Notes: a model not told the origin generated them from the sequence alone. 64,000 nucleotides of DNA from Pseudomonadota bacterium (GCA_023436885.1 JAEZHI010000034.1:124001-188000), one strand, 5' to 3'; counted from the stretch's first letter, positions 8,436 to 17,616 are shown. Numbers and translations: made by a program.

Positions 8436-9878
8436 TTACCGCGAATTGCGGATCACCTGCACGTCGAGATCCCGGATCTTCTTGCGCAGCGTGTTGCGAT
8501 TGACGCCCAGCAGCTCCGCCGCCTTGATCTGGTTGCCTCTGGTCGCCGCCAGAGCCGCCCCGATCAACGGGTATTCCACTTCCTTGAGAATGCGATGATA
8601 AAGGCCGGGTGGCGGCAAATTGTCGCCGAACTCCGCGAAATACTTGGCAAGGAAGCGCTCCACCGACTCGGACAGATCCTCGTCGGCCGGCGTCTCTTCT
8701 TCAACCAATGTCACGGTCGGCGTCGCAAGCTCCGCCTCGATCAGGTTCACCGTAATGGTGTCCTGCGGATAGAGCGCGGCGAGACGACGAACCAGGTTTT
8801 CCAGTTCGCGGATGTTACCGGGCCAGCGGTAGCGCTTGAGCCGTTCCACCGCGGCCGACTCTATTTGCTTGGACGGCAGCCCTTCCTTTTCGGCAACGTT
8901 GAAGAAGTGCCGAACGAGATCAGGGATGTCCTCGATGCGTTCGCGGAGCGGCGGCAGGCGGATCGGCACCACGTTGAGGCGGAAGAACAGGTCCTCGCGG
9001 AACAGGCCCTGATTGATCAGAAGTCGCAGATCCTTGTTCGTGGCGGCGACGATGCGGACATCAGTCTTGATTGGCGTACGACCGCCAACCGTGGTGTATT
9101 CGCCCTGCTGCAGCACGCGCAGAAGGCGCGTCTGGGCATCCATCGGCATGTCGCCGATTTCGTCGAGGAAGAGAGTACCGCCCTCGGCCTGCTCGAACCG
9201 ACCGGCCGAACGCGCCTGCGCACCTGTGAAGGCGCCCTTCTCGTGGCCGAACAGCTCGCTCTCGATCAGGTCGCGCGGGATGGCCGCCATGTTGATCGGC
9301 ACGAAGGGGCCGGTGCGGCGCTTGCCGTAATCGTGCAGCGCCCGTGCCACCAGTTCCTTACCGGTGCCGCTCTCGCCGGTGATCATCACCGTCAGATCGG
9401 TCTGCATCAGGCGGGCGAGAACGCGATAGATTTCCTGCATGGCCGGCGAACGGCCGACCAATGGCATGTTTTCCGAACCGTCTTCGCCGGCATCGAGCCG
9501 CTGTTTGCCTTTGGGTTCGGCAAGCGCCCGGCCGACGATGGAGATCAACTCCTTGAGGTCGAACGGCTTGGGCAGATATTCGTAGGCGCCCTTCTCGGAG
9601 GCGCGGATCGCCGTCATGAAGGTGTTCTGCGCGCTCATCACGATCACCGGCAGATCGGGACGTGCCTTCTTGATGCGCGGCAGCAGGTCGAAGGCGTTCT
9701 CATCGGGCATCACCACGTCGGTGATGACGAGGTCGCCGTCGCCCTGGCTCACCCAACGCCACAGCGTCGCCGCGTTGGAGGTGAGACGCACTTCGTAACC
9801 CGCCCGGGACAGAGCCTGGTTCAGCACCGTGCGGATTGCGGAATCATCGTCGGCGACGAGTATGCTGCCGGTAGGCAT
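8436..9878 (-). CDS. ntrC: Nitrogen regulation response regulator NtrC (NR(I))
   Basis: The 480-residue sigma-54 activator has three domains. A receiver (about 1-120) contains the phospho-acceptor Asp in VITDVVMPDE. The AAA+ domain (about 140-375) has Walker A GESGTGKE, the sigma-54 contact motif GAFTGA and Walker B LFLDEIGDM. A C-terminal Fis-type helix-turn-helix reads IKAAELLGVNRNTLRKKI. It drives nitrogen-scavenging genes when phosphorylated by NtrB. ATG 9878 is chosen because the receiver begins right after it. It is the last gene of dusB-ntrB-ntrC, 14 bases after ntrB. Confidence 0.96.
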   Translation of the reverse strand: MPTGSILVADDDSAIRTVLNQALSRAGYEVRLTSNAATLWRWVSQGDGDLVITDVVMPDENAFDLLPRIKKARPDLPVIVMSAQNTFMTAIRASEKGAYEYLPKPFDLKELISIVGRALAEPKGKQRLDAGEDGSENMPLVGRSPAMQEIYRVLARLMQTDLTVMITGESGTGKELVARALHDYGKRRTGPFVPINMAAIPRDLIESELFGHEKGAFTGAQARSAGRFEQAEGGTLFLDEIGDMPMDAQTRLLRVLQQGEYTTVGGRTPIKTDVRIVAATNKDLRLLINQGLFREDLFFRLNVVPIRLPPLRERIEDIPDLVRHFFNVAEKEGLPSKQIESAAVERLKRYRWPGNIRELENLVRRLAALYPQDTITVNLIEAELATPTVTLVEEETPADEDLSESVERFLAKYFAEFGDNLPPPGLYHRILKEVEYPLIGAALAATRGNQIKAAELLGVNRNTLRKKIRDLDVQVIRNSR

Positions 9879-9892
9879 CGGAAAAGACCCTT

Positions 9893-11017
9893 TCAGTCCG
9901 CGATCTTGTCGACGTAGGCGGGGAGGAGGAGACGGAAGGTGGTGCGGCGAGGCTGGCTCTCGCACTCTATGACACCGCCATGGTCGCCAACGATTTTGGC
10001 AACCAGGGCAAGACCGAGACCGGTACCGTTGGTCTTGGTGGTGACAAAGGGATCAAACATGTGCGTCTGGATCTCTTCCGGCACGCCCGGGCCGTTGTCG
10101 CGCACACAGAACTCAAGCGGCAGGCTGACGCGTTCGCGCGTGCCCGGTACCGAAAGTCTGACACCCGGACGGAACGCTGTGGTCAGCGCAATTTCCGCAT
10201 CGGGCGTATCGGTCAGCGCTTCTGCAGCATTCTTGACGAGATTGAGGAACACCTGCACCAGTTGGTCTCGGTTGGCGTAAACCGGCGGCAGCGATGGGTC
10301 GTATTCCTCGATGATGCGGATATCGCGGGCAAAGCCACTCAGCGCCAGTCGCTTCACATGCTCCAGCACCGCGTGAATATTGACGGGTTCTCGCTCGATC
10401 GGCCGCTCATCGGAGAAAACCTCCATGCGGTCGACCAGCTTGACGATACGGTCGGCCTCGTCGGTGATCAGCCGGGTAAGGCCGCGATCTTCGTCATCGG
10501 CCGATTGTTCCAATAGCTGGGCAGCGCCGCGAATGCCGGAGAGCGGGTTCTTGATCTCATGCGCCAGCATGGCGGCAAGACCCGTAACCGATCGGGCGGC
10601 GCCACGATGGGTCAGTTGCTTGTCCATCTTGTCGGCCATGGTACGCTCTTGCAGCATGATCACCACGTGACCGGGGCGATCGGATGCCGGAGCGGCATAG
10701 ATGTCGACGACGCGCTCGCCGCCATTCCGTGGTGTCCCGACATCGACACGATATTCGTTGACTGAGGCGCCGCGTTCGCGCACCTGTTCGACCAGTTGGA
10801 GAAGCGGGCTGCCAAACGGCACGAAATGCCTGAGGGAATGGCGTCCGAGCACCGCTGCGCTCGACTGGAAGAAGTTCTGCGCTGCGTCATTTGCCGAGCA
10901 CACTCGCCCCTCGGGATCGAGCATGATCACCGGATGCGGCAGGGCGTTGAGGATCGAAACTCCGAGATCCCGTTCCGCCGGAGCCTCCGCGCCTGATGCG
11001 GATGATGACGTCGTCAT
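9893..11017 (-). CDS. ntrB: Nitrogen regulation histidine kinase NtrB (NR(II))
   Basis: This 374-residue soluble kinase/phosphatase controls NtrC according to PII (GlnB) status. An N-terminal PAS domain (ILNALPHPVIMLDPEGRVCSAN) is followed by the HisKA box with the phosphorylated His in LAHEIKNPLSGIRGAAQLLE. The ATPase domain shows the N box NLVKNAAEAL, G1 DNGPGV, and G2 GTGLGLALV. No transmembrane segment is seen, as expected. Its ATG overlaps the dusB stop by four bases (ATGA), indicating translational coupling. Confidence 0.96.
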   Translation of the reverse strand: MTTSSSASGAEAPAERDLGVSILNALPHPVIMLDPEGRVCSANDAAQNFFQSSAAVLGRHSLRHFVPFGSPLLQLVEQVRERGASVNEYRVDVGTPRNGGERVVDIYAAPASDRPGHVVIMLQERTMADKMDKQLTHRGAARSVTGLAAMLAHEIKNPLSGIRGAAQLLEQSADDEDRGLTRLITDEADRIVKLVDRMEVFSDERPIEREPVNIHAVLEHVKRLALSGFARDIRIIEEYDPSLPPVYANRDQLVQVFLNLVKNAAEALTDTPDAEIALTTAFRPGVRLSVPGTRERVSLPLEFCVRDNGPGVPEEIQTHMFDPFVTTKTNGTGLGLALVAKIVGDHGGVIECESQPRRTTFRLLLPAYVDKIAD

Positions 11018-12063
11018 GCGGCAACCCTCTCGAAACTCGCTTCGCTATCGCCGAACCACTCGTCGATGGCTTCCAACACCACGTCCGGCGCCTCGGACGT
11101 CAATGCGCGCCGCCGGATATCGGAGGCGGAAGCGTCATTGCGCGGCACCGCCTCGAACGTCCAGCCGACGTGCTTGCGGGCCATCTTGAGGCCCAGCCCT
11201 TCGCGATAGTGGCTGAGCATGTGCTCATATTGCGCCCGAAGCGTCCGGAAAATCTCTTCCCGGTCGGGCGCCTCAGCCTCGCCGCCAGTGTCGAGTGCCT
11301 TGGCAATCCTGCCCGGTAACCACGGGCGACCATAGGCGCCACGACCGATCATCACTGCATCCGCACCGGACAGGCGAAGCGCCTCGCGCGCCGAAGCGGC
11401 ATCGACAATGTCACCGTTGACGACGAGCGGGATGGACACGGCCTCGCGCACCGCCCTCACCTTCGACCAATCGGCGGTGCCTTTGTAGAATTGGTTGCGT
11501 GTCCGTGCATGTACGGTGATCATGGCAACGCCAGCGGCTTCGGCCCGCTTCGCCAGTTCAGGCGCGTTGAGGCAGCTATCGTCCCAGCCAAGTCGCATCT
11601 TTAGCGTCACGGGCACCTTGACCGCCCCGACCACCGCCTCAATCAGCGTCAACGCATGATCGAGATCACGCATCAAGGCCGACCCGGAATAGCCGGACAC
11701 CACTTTCTTGGCCGGACAGCCCATGTTGATGTCGATGATATCGGCGCCACCAGCTTCTGCAGCGCGGGCACCCTCGCCCATCCAGTAAGCTTCGCGACCC
11801 GCAAGCTGAACGACATGCAGCCCTTCGTCGTCAGCCTCGGCGCGAGCGGTTGTCTCGGGATGTCCTTCCAGCAGCGTTTCCGAAGCCACCATTTCCGACA
11901 CGGTGAGGCCGGCGCCATAACGACGGGCGATGCGGCGAAACGGTAGATCGGTGATACCAGCCATCGGCGCCAGGAACGCGGGTGACGGCACACTGACACC
12001 GCCAACGCAGAGTTCCTTCGCCGGCGCCGTTACCGCTTCGCGATCCGGCCTGGAAACCACCAT
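11014..12063 (-). CDS. dusB: tRNA-dihydrouridine synthase DusB (NifR3)
   Basis: The 349-residue FMN enzyme reduces uridines in tRNA D-loops. It has the TIM-barrel opening AFLAPMAGITDLPFRRIARRYGAG, the conserved Cys motif DINMGCPAKKVVSGYSGSALM, and the FMN-phosphate segment GADAVMIGRGAYGRPW. It is the historical nifR3, first gene of the ntrBC operon in many alphaproteobacteria and also upstream of fis in enterobacteria. The ATG at 12063 gives the normal family N-terminus. The gap to the divergent ispDF (about 170 bases) must carry the operon promoter. Confidence 0.95.
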   Translation of the reverse strand: MVVSRPDREAVTAPAKELCVGGVSVPSPAFLAPMAGITDLPFRRIARRYGAGLTVSEMVASETLLEGHPETTARAEADDEGLHVVQLAGREAYWMGEGARAAEAGGADIIDINMGCPAKKVVSGYSGSALMRDLDHALTLIEAVVGAVKVPVTLKMRLGWDDSCLNAPELAKRAEAAGVAMITVHARTRNQFYKGTADWSKVRAVREAVSIPLVVNGDIVDAASAREALRLSGADAVMIGRGAYGRPWLPGRIAKALDTGGEAEAPDREEIFRTLRAQYEHMLSHYREGLGLKMARKHVGWTFEAVPRNDASASDIRRRALTSEAPDVVLEAIDEWFGDSEASFERVAA

Positions 12064-12231
12064 GCTTACACCTTGTGCACGAAAATGCGCTGCATACAAA
12101 TTACGCAATTGATAACTGCTCAGAAGAATTGACGCAAGCGTCTTGCGGTGTATCCGGCGGATAACGTAACGAGAATGCACATTTTTGCCGCGACCGCCAT
12201 TCGGTCGCTAGCGGAGCTACAGCGAACGGCA

Positions 12232-13470
12232 ATGCCCTCCAGCCCAACCTCCCTTGCCCACCCGTCCAAACGCCCCACTGTTGCGGTGATTCTGGTCGCG
12301 GGCGGGCGCGGCCTACGCGCCGCCAGTGCCGGCGAGCCGCCCAAGCAGTATCGACAACTTAACGGGCAGCCGGTCATTGCACGGACGATCAAGGCCTTTC
12401 TCAGTCATCCGGGCGTTGACAGCATCCTCACGGTGATCCACCAGGACGACAGCGATCTTTACCAAGCGGCCGTCAGCCGGCTCAGCGATTCCCGCCTCTT
12501 GCCCCCCGTACCCGGGGGCGCCGATCGGCAGGCGAGCTGCCTTGCCGGCCTCGCCGCACTCTCCACCGACGCGCCTGATTATGTGCTGATCCACGACGCC
12601 GTGCGGCCCTTTATCGGCCGCGAGGCCATAGATCGGGTGATTGATGCACTTACCAGTGAAACGGCCGTGTTGTGCGGCGTACCTGTGATCGACACGGTGA
12701 AGCGAGCTGACGAGCAAGGCTTCGTTGGCGAGACCGTTCCACGCGAAGGGCTATGGCGTGCCGCAACACCGCAAGGCTTCCGCTATCCGGAGATCATCGC
12801 CGCTCACCAAGCGCTCGTCGCTAAAGGCATCAAAGGCGTGACCGATGACGCGGCTGTTGCAGAACTGGCCGGCCATCGGGTGCTGTTAGTGGACGGTGGA
12901 GTCGATAATATCAAGCTAACAACTGCTGAGGATTTCAAGTTGGCCGAACAGCGCCTTATCGCAGAAGCCTTCCTCGCGTGCCCCGATGTCCGCGTCGGCA
13001 CGGGCTATGACGTCCACGTGCTGGAGCCAGGCGATGGAGTGACGCTCTGCGGCGTCTTCATTCCTCATGATCAGCGCCTCAAGGGTCACTCGGATGCGGA
13101 TGTCGCCCTACATGCCCTGACCGATGCCATTCTTGGAGCACTAGGCGATGGTGATATCGGCAAGCATTTTCCGCCGAGTGACGATCGCTGGCGGGGTGCC
13201 GCCTCAAAGCTCTTTCTGAAAGACGCGGTCCGCCGCCTCACCGAGCGCGGCGGCATCCTTGCCCATTGCGACGTCACGATCATTGCCGAGGCGCCCAAGG
13301 TGGGACCGCACCGCGAGGCCATGCGCTCGGCTATCGCGGAAACCTGTGACATCACCATCGATCGCGTCGGCGTCAAGGCGACCACCAACGAGGGGCTTGG
13401 CTTCACCGGACGTCGAGAAGGCATCGCCGCAATTGCCACCGCCACAGTGCGGTTACCGCTCGCCGGTTAG
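12232..13470 (+). CDS. ispDF: Bifunctional IspD/IspF (MEP isoprenoid pathway)
   Basis: The 412-residue fusion carries two MEP-pathway activities. The N-terminal cytidylyltransferase (IspD, about 1-230) has VAVILVAGGRGLRA, the PPKQY motif and LIHDAVRPF. The C-terminal 2-C-methyl-erythritol-2,4-cyclodiphosphate synthase (IspF, about 250-412) has RVGTGYDVHVLEPG, LKGHSDADVALHALTDA and IGKHFPPSD with metal-binding Asp/His. Such fusions are normal in alphaproteobacteria. ATG 12232 leaves about 16 residues before the first strand, as in relatives. Upstream in-frame starts at 12175 and 12148 (GTG) are possible. Confidence 0.95.
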   Translation: MPSSPTSLAHPSKRPTVAVILVAGGRGLRAASAGEPPKQYRQLNGQPVIARTIKAFLSHPGVDSILTVIHQDDSDLYQAAVSRLSDSRLLPPVPGGADRQASCLAGLAALSTDAPDYVLIHDAVRPFIGREAIDRVIDALTSETAVLCGVPVIDTVKRADEQGFVGETVPREGLWRAATPQGFRYPEIIAAHQALVAKGIKGVTDDAAVAELAGHRVLLVDGGVDNIKLTTAEDFKLAEQRLIAEAFLACPDVRVGTGYDVHVLEPGDGVTLCGVFIPHDQRLKGHSDADVALHALTDAILGALGDGDIGKHFPPSDDRWRGAASKLFLKDAVRRLTERGGILAHCDVTIIAEAPKVGPHREAMRSAIAETCDITIDRVGVKATTNEGLGFTGRREGIAAIATATVRLPLAG

Positions 13471-13564
13471 CGTCTACCGCTACCGGCAGGCCAAACCTCC
13501 CAACGATGGCAGGATGACCTATATGTCAGTGACGTCGGTTGTCCGCCAAAGAGGAGAGATCGTC

Positions 13565-14077
13565 ATGACTGACCTTTCGCCGCTCCATCCTCGCGCCCAG
13601 CATTTTCTTGAGAAGGCTCGCGCCAAGGGCGTGACGATCGCTACCGCCGAGAGCTGTACTGGCGGCCTCGTTGTTGGCCTGCTGACCGAGATCGCCGGTT
13701 CCTCGGATGTAGTCGAGCGCGGCTTCGTCACCTATTCCAACGAGGCCAAGGTAGAGATGCTCGGCGTGCCCGAGGCAACGCTGATCGCCCACGGTGCCGT
13801 CTCGGAAGCCACCGCCCGCGCCATGGCCGAAGGCGCCCTTGCCCACTCACGCGCTGCTTTTGCCGTTTCGATTACCGGCGTTGCCGGCCCTGGTGGTGGC
13901 ACGCCTGACAAACCGGTCGGCCTCGTGCATTTTGCCTGTGCCGGCAAGGGCCGCGCCACCGTCCACGCCGAGCGCCGCTTTGGCAACCTCGACCGCGCCG
14001 GCGTGCGCTATGCAGCCGTGGTTCAGGCGCTGGCCATGCTCGAAGAGGCCGTCGCCGACTGGAGCCTCACCGCCTGA
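13565..14077 (+). CDS. pncC: CinA C-terminal family nicotinamide-nucleotide amidohydrolase
   Basis: The 170-residue protein is a stand-alone CinA C-terminal (PncC) domain, which deamidates nicotinamide mononucleotide in NAD salvage. Family motifs are TIATAESCTGGLVVGLLTEIAGSS near residue 25, FVTYSNEAK, and ITGVAGPGGGTPDKPVGLV. The N-terminal MoCF-like domain of full CinA is absent, which is normal for this group. An AGGAG motif precedes ATG 13565. It lies 94 bases downstream of ispDF on the same strand, a linkage common in Hyphomicrobiales. Its last 55 bases overlap the end of the opposing LysR gene. Confidence 0.9.
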   Translation: MTDLSPLHPRAQHFLEKARAKGVTIATAESCTGGLVVGLLTEIAGSSDVVERGFVTYSNEAKVEMLGVPEATLIAHGAVSEATARAMAEGALAHSRAAFAVSITGVAGPGGGTPDKPVGLVHFACAGKGRATVHAERRFGNLDRAGVRYAAVVQALAMLEEAVADWSLTA

Positions 14078-14985
14078 TCGGGCATCGTCGCGCTCCGTGC
14101 TTTGACAAAGTCGATGAACGCACGGAGCGGCGCCGGCACGAGGCGGCGTCCTGGATAATAGAGATATGGGCCCGAAAAGATCGGCCACCACGCCTCAAGC
14201 ACCGGCTCCAACGCACCACTTGCTAGGTGCGGCGCGATCCAGTCCTCGAACAGTCCCATGATGCCGCCGCCGGCGAGCGCCGTCTCGACCATCAGCTCCG
14301 ACGCCCCGGTCCCTACGAGAAGCTGCCCGGTCGGGTCGACGTTGAAAACCTCTCCGTCCCTCTCCAACTCCCAAGGTGCTATGGCGCCGCTGGCAAAGCG
14401 ACTGCGGATGCAATTGTGTTCCAGAAGGTCACGCGGATGGACCGGCCTGCCGTGCTTATCGAGATAGGCTGGTGAGGCCGCCAAGGCGTAACGCTGACGA
14501 CGCGGGCCAATCGGCACGGCGATCATGTCCTGTTCCAGCCGTTCATCATAACGAATGCCGGCGTCGCAACCCGACGCCACAAGATCGACGAACGTGTCCT
14601 CAGCGATGATTTCAAGCTGGATATCGGGATAGACGGCCAGGAACGGCGGCACGATATCGGGTAGCACCAGGCGCGCCGCGCTGACGGGCACGTTGAGCTT
14701 AAGGCGCCCCGCGACCCGCTCGCGATAGCCGTTCACTACGTCGAGCGCCAGGTCCACCTCGGCAATGGCTGGCGTCAGTCGGTCGGCAAGGGCACGGCCA
14801 ACTGCCGTCAGCTCGACGCTACGCGTCGTTCGGTGGAAGAGCCTGACGCCCAGTTGCGCCTCGAGCCGCCGCACCGCCTCGCTGAGCCGCGAAGCGCTGT
14901 CGCCAGCTGAACGAGCAGCGTCGCGGAAGCCGCCAGCCTTGGCAACCGCGAGAAAGGCCGAGATATCGCCGAAATCCACGCCCAT
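14023..14985 (-). CDS. LysR-family transcriptional regulator
   Basis: The 320-residue regulator has the N-terminal winged helix (FGDISAFLAVAKAGGFRDAARSAGDSASRLSEAVRRLEAQLGVRLFHRTTRSVELT) and a CrgA-type substrate-binding domain (GRLKLNVPVSAARLVLPDIVPPFLAVYPDIQLEI). It is divergent from the aldo/keto reductase at 15081-15950 with a 95-base gap, the classical LysR arrangement, so that gene is the likely target. Its 3' end runs 55 bases into the end of pncC on the other strand, so long transcripts would be antisense to each other. Confidence 0.88.
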   Translation of the reverse strand: MGVDFGDISAFLAVAKAGGFRDAARSAGDSASRLSEAVRRLEAQLGVRLFHRTTRSVELTAVGRALADRLTPAIAEVDLALDVVNGYRERVAGRLKLNVPVSAARLVLPDIVPPFLAVYPDIQLEIIAEDTFVDLVASGCDAGIRYDERLEQDMIAVPIGPRRQRYALAASPAYLDKHGRPVHPRDLLEHNCIRSRFASGAIAPWELERDGEVFNVDPTGQLLVGTGASELMVETALAGGGIMGLFEDWIAPHLASGALEPVLEAWWPIFSGPYLYYPGRRLVPAPLRAFIDFVKARSATMPDQAVRLQSATASSSMASA

Positions 14986-15080
14986 TGTTCGAAAGTCCGT
15001 ACAGCTTGTGCCGGTTGTACCCCGTTTTCCGCACAGCAACCAAGGTCTATTTCTTGGTTCCATCAATGCAGGAGACAACC

Positions 15081-15950
15081 ATGCCCTCGATTGAAAAGTC
15101 CGGAACCTTCCGCCTTGGCGACCGCAGCGTGAAGCGGCTCGGTTACGGCGCAATGCAGCTCGCCGGCCCTGGTGTCTTCGGTCCGCCGAAGGACCGGACT
15201 CAGGCGGTCGCCGTATTGCGGGCGGCGATCGCCGCCGGCGTCGACCATATCGACACCAGCGATTTCTATGGCCCGCACGTGACCAATCAGATCATTCGCG
15301 AGGCGCTTCACCCCTACCCTACCGATCTTACCATCGTCACTAAGGTCGGCGCCAATCGGGGCTCGGACGGCTCGTGGCTCAAGGCCGATTCACCTGAAGA
15401 ACTGCGATCGGCCATTCACGACAATCTTCGTAACCTTGGCCTCGACGCGATCGAGATCGTTAACATGCGTTTCATGTTCGACGTGCATCACCCAGCCGAA
15501 GGCCCGGTCGAACCGCAGATCGAAGCGTTGGCCGAGTTGCAGCAACAAGGGCTCATTCGCCACATCGGCGTCAGCCACGTCACGCCGGCGCAGGTCAAGG
15601 CAGCGCAGCGCATCGTCAAAGTCGTCTGCGTGCAGAACCTCTACAATCTTGTTCATCGCGATGATGACGCCCTGATCGACGAGCTCGCCGCCCAAGGTAT
15701 CGCCTACGTGCCGTTCTTCCCGCTCGGCGGCTTCTCGCCGCTCCAGTCGGACACCCTCAGCGCCGTGGCTCAGCGGCTGGGCCACACGCCGATGCAGCTG
15801 GCGCTCGCCTGGCTGCTCAAGCGTTCGCCCAACATCCTGCTTATCCCCGGCACGTCGTCGGTTGCCCATCTCGAGCAGAACCTTGCCGTTGCCGAAATCG
15901 AACTGGACGACGCAACGCTGAAGGAGCTCGACGCCATCGGCCGAGCTTGA
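15081..15950 (+). CDS. pdxI: Aldo/keto reductase, YdbC/PdxI-like (pyridoxal reductase)
   Basis: The 289-residue NADPH-dependent reductase closely resembles E. coli YdbC (PdxI), which reduces pyridoxal to pyridoxine. Shared stretches include RLGYGAMQLAGPGVFGPP, DHIDTSDFYGPHVTNQIIREAL and NILLIPGTSSVAHLEQNL. The catalytic Asp/Tyr (DTSDFYG) and Lys (TIVTKVGA) are present. ATG 15081 has GGAG six bases upstream. The symbol is assigned by similarity; other small aldehydes could be the true substrate. It is divergent from a LysR gene that probably regulates it. Confidence 0.75.
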   Translation: MPSIEKSGTFRLGDRSVKRLGYGAMQLAGPGVFGPPKDRTQAVAVLRAAIAAGVDHIDTSDFYGPHVTNQIIREALHPYPTDLTIVTKVGANRGSDGSWLKADSPEELRSAIHDNLRNLGLDAIEIVNMRFMFDVHHPAEGPVEPQIEALAELQQQGLIRHIGVSHVTPAQVKAAQRIVKVVCVQNLYNLVHRDDDALIDELAAQGIAYVPFFPLGGFSPLQSDTLSAVAQRLGHTPMQLALAWLLKRSPNILLIPGTSSVAHLEQNLAVAEIELDDATLKELDAIGRA

Positions 15951-15985
15951 ACCAAACGGGTGGGGCTACGGCATCTGCCGCGGCC

Positions 15986-16243
15986 TCATCGCCGCAGCTG
16001 ACGAAACAGGGAAATCAGCACGACGGCGCCGATGGTGCCGCCTACGAGGTTGTCGATCCAGCCATGGGGAAAGAACCCCAAGCGGCGAACGACCCAGCCG
16101 AATACCACAGCGCCAACAACGCCCAGTACAAGGTTGGTGAGAAGGCCGTGGTCGGATCGGGTAAACCGCTCGGCCAGCCAGCCGGCCAACAGCCCGATGA
16201 TAATGGTCCCGATAATGCCGACGCCCGCCATTGCCCCCTCCAT
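15986..16243 (-). CDS. GlsB/YeaQ/YmgE-family membrane protein
   Basis: This 85-residue protein is almost entirely membrane-embedded, with three hydrophobic helices separated by short glycine-rich turns (IGTIIIGLLAGWLAERF, LLTNLVLGVVGAVVFGWVV, IDNLVGGTIGAVVLISLF). This is the transglycosylase-associated/GlsB pattern, a widespread inner-membrane family linked to stress but without known biochemistry. A second member is at 24591-24839. The gene converges on the aldo/keto reductase. Confidence 0.85.
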   Translation of the reverse strand: MEGAMAGVGIIGTIIIGLLAGWLAERFTRSDHGLLTNLVLGVVGAVVFGWVVRRLGFFPHGWIDNLVGGTIGAVVLISLFRQLRR

Positions 16244-16322
16244 GATCGACCATGGGTGGCAATGTAGGAGCCATCGTTGTTGCGCGAAAGCACTGAAAAC
16301 GTCGGAACAAACGCGAGTGCGC

Positions 16323-16949
16323 TTATCGCAGATGCGCGGTCAGCACCTTGAAGCTGGCATAGCCAAAAGCGACGGCAAGGATGCCATCGAACAAACGGCG
16401 GATGCGGGCAAAGCCCCGCGCCACAGCCGCCGAAGAGAAGATCAGGGCGTAAGTCAGGAAGATCAGCAGGCTCTGGAGCCCCACGGCAGCGATAACCACC
16501 AGAAGAGTACTCATCGGCGCATCTGGCGGCACGCCGATCGAGTAAAGCGCGCCGAAGAATAGGATTGCCTTGGGATTGGTCAGATGAAGCACCAAGCCTT
16601 TGCGATAGGCCCCGCCCCACGAAAGATCACCCGCCTCGCCGAAAGTCATCTCTCCTGGCCTCAGGGCACTTCGGGCCGACTTGATGGCCAGGTAAAGAAG
16701 GTAGCCAGCGCCAACGTAGCGAATGACCTCAAGAATCCAGACATTGGCCAGCATGATCGCGCCCAGCCCGAGGGCTGCCGCAGTCGACCAAGTCAGCGAA
16801 CCTGTAACCACCCCGAGCGCCATGGCGACGCCGCTCTGACGGCCCGCTCCCATCGACATCGAAGCTACGCCCAGCGTCGCCGGACCGGGACTGGCTGTCG
16901 CGATGAACGCCGCTGACAGGATGATCGGCAGGTTGACGGCAAGGCTCAT
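16323..16949 (-). CDS. LysE/RhtB-family amino acid exporter
   Basis: The 208-residue integral membrane protein has about six hydrophobic helices and the LysE/RhtB signature near the N-terminus (FIATASPGPATLGVASMSMGAGRQSGVAMALGVVTGS). Another typical stretch is GLVLHLTNPKAILFFGALY. Members export amino acids or their analogues, and the substrate is not predictable here. It lies 15 bases downstream of the RatA/COQ10-like gene, so the two may share a transcript. Confidence 0.88.
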   Translation of the reverse strand: MSLAVNLPIILSAAFIATASPGPATLGVASMSMGAGRQSGVAMALGVVTGSLTWSTAAALGLGAIMLANVWILEVIRYVGAGYLLYLAIKSARSALRPGEMTFGEAGDLSWGGAYRKGLVLHLTNPKAILFFGALYSIGVPPDAPMSTLLVVIAAVGLQSLLIFLTYALIFSSAAVARGFARIRRLFDGILAVAFGYASFKVLTAHLR

Positions 16950-16964
16950 GGACGTCCCCAGTCT

Positions 16965-17423
16965 TCAGGCGCCGACACCATAAAGGGCATCGGCACGTTG
17001 CTCGAACGCTTCGGAAAACTTGCGGAACGCCCGGTCGAACATCGACCCCATCAGCGCCCCGAGCATGCGGCTGCGAAACTCGTAGGAGATCCAGAAATGA
17101 ACGTCGGCGCCATCGCCGTCGCGCGGCTTGAATGTCCACCGGTTGTCGAGAAACCGGAATGGCCCGTCAATATATTCAACCTTGATGGCCAACGCCGCCC
17201 GGTCGAGCGTCACCATCGACGTGAAAGTTTCGCGCACCGGACCGTAACCGGCGGTGAGATCAGCGATCAGCACGTCGCGCCCTTGCTCATCGGCGCGGCG
17301 TTGGCGGACAACCAGACGCTCGCAGAGCGGTACAAACTCGGGGTATCTCTCTACGTCGGCCACAAGATCGAACATCCGCTCCGGGCTATGGTTGACGTGG
17401 CGCACGGTCTCGAAGGTCGGCAT
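16965..17423 (-). CDS. RatA/COQ10-like START domain protein
   Basis: The 152-residue protein is a polyketide-cyclase/START-like domain. The opening MPTFETVRHVNHSPERMFDLVADVERYPEFVPLCE and the segment VEYIDGPFRFLDNRWTF are characteristic of COQ10/RatA proteins. Eukaryotic COQ10 binds coenzyme Q for respiration; E. coli RatA was described as a ribosome-association toxin, and the quinone role is more likely here. ATG 17423 gives the family N-terminus. In relatives this gene follows lipA, as it does here across a 190-base gap with a large inverted repeat. Confidence 0.87.
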   Translation of the reverse strand: MPTFETVRHVNHSPERMFDLVADVERYPEFVPLCERLVVRQRRADEQGRDVLIADLTAGYGPVRETFTSMVTLDRAALAIKVEYIDGPFRFLDNRWTFKPRDGDGADVHFWISYEFRSRMLGALMGSMFDRAFRKFSEAFEQRADALYGVGA

Positions 17424-17527
17424 TATCCGGTGGAGTCCTGTGATAGCAAATAAAACGAGGCGGCCGCGAAGCATCATCCGACCGGAGTGAAGCGTGGATC
17501 GAAAAGATGATGCGTCCTAGACAACAA

Positions 17528-17572
17528 CCTAGAGCGCTGATCTGATGCAATCAGATCGAACAGCGCTCTAGG
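17528..17572. repeat. Large inverted repeat between lipA and ratA
   Basis: CCTAGAGCGCTG (17528-17539) is the exact reverse complement of CAGCGCTCTAGG (17561-17572). Inside, GATCTGAT pairs with ATCAGATC around a three-base loop, leaving GAA unpaired on one side. The CTAGAGC-type ends resemble intergenic repeats scattered through Hyphomicrobiales genomes. It could also act as a terminator or processing hairpin after lipA. Only one copy is seen in this window. Confidence 0.7.
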
Positions 17573-17616
17573 ACCGCCTTACGCTTTTCAGACTTCGTGC
17601 CGAAAGGCAACCTGTC

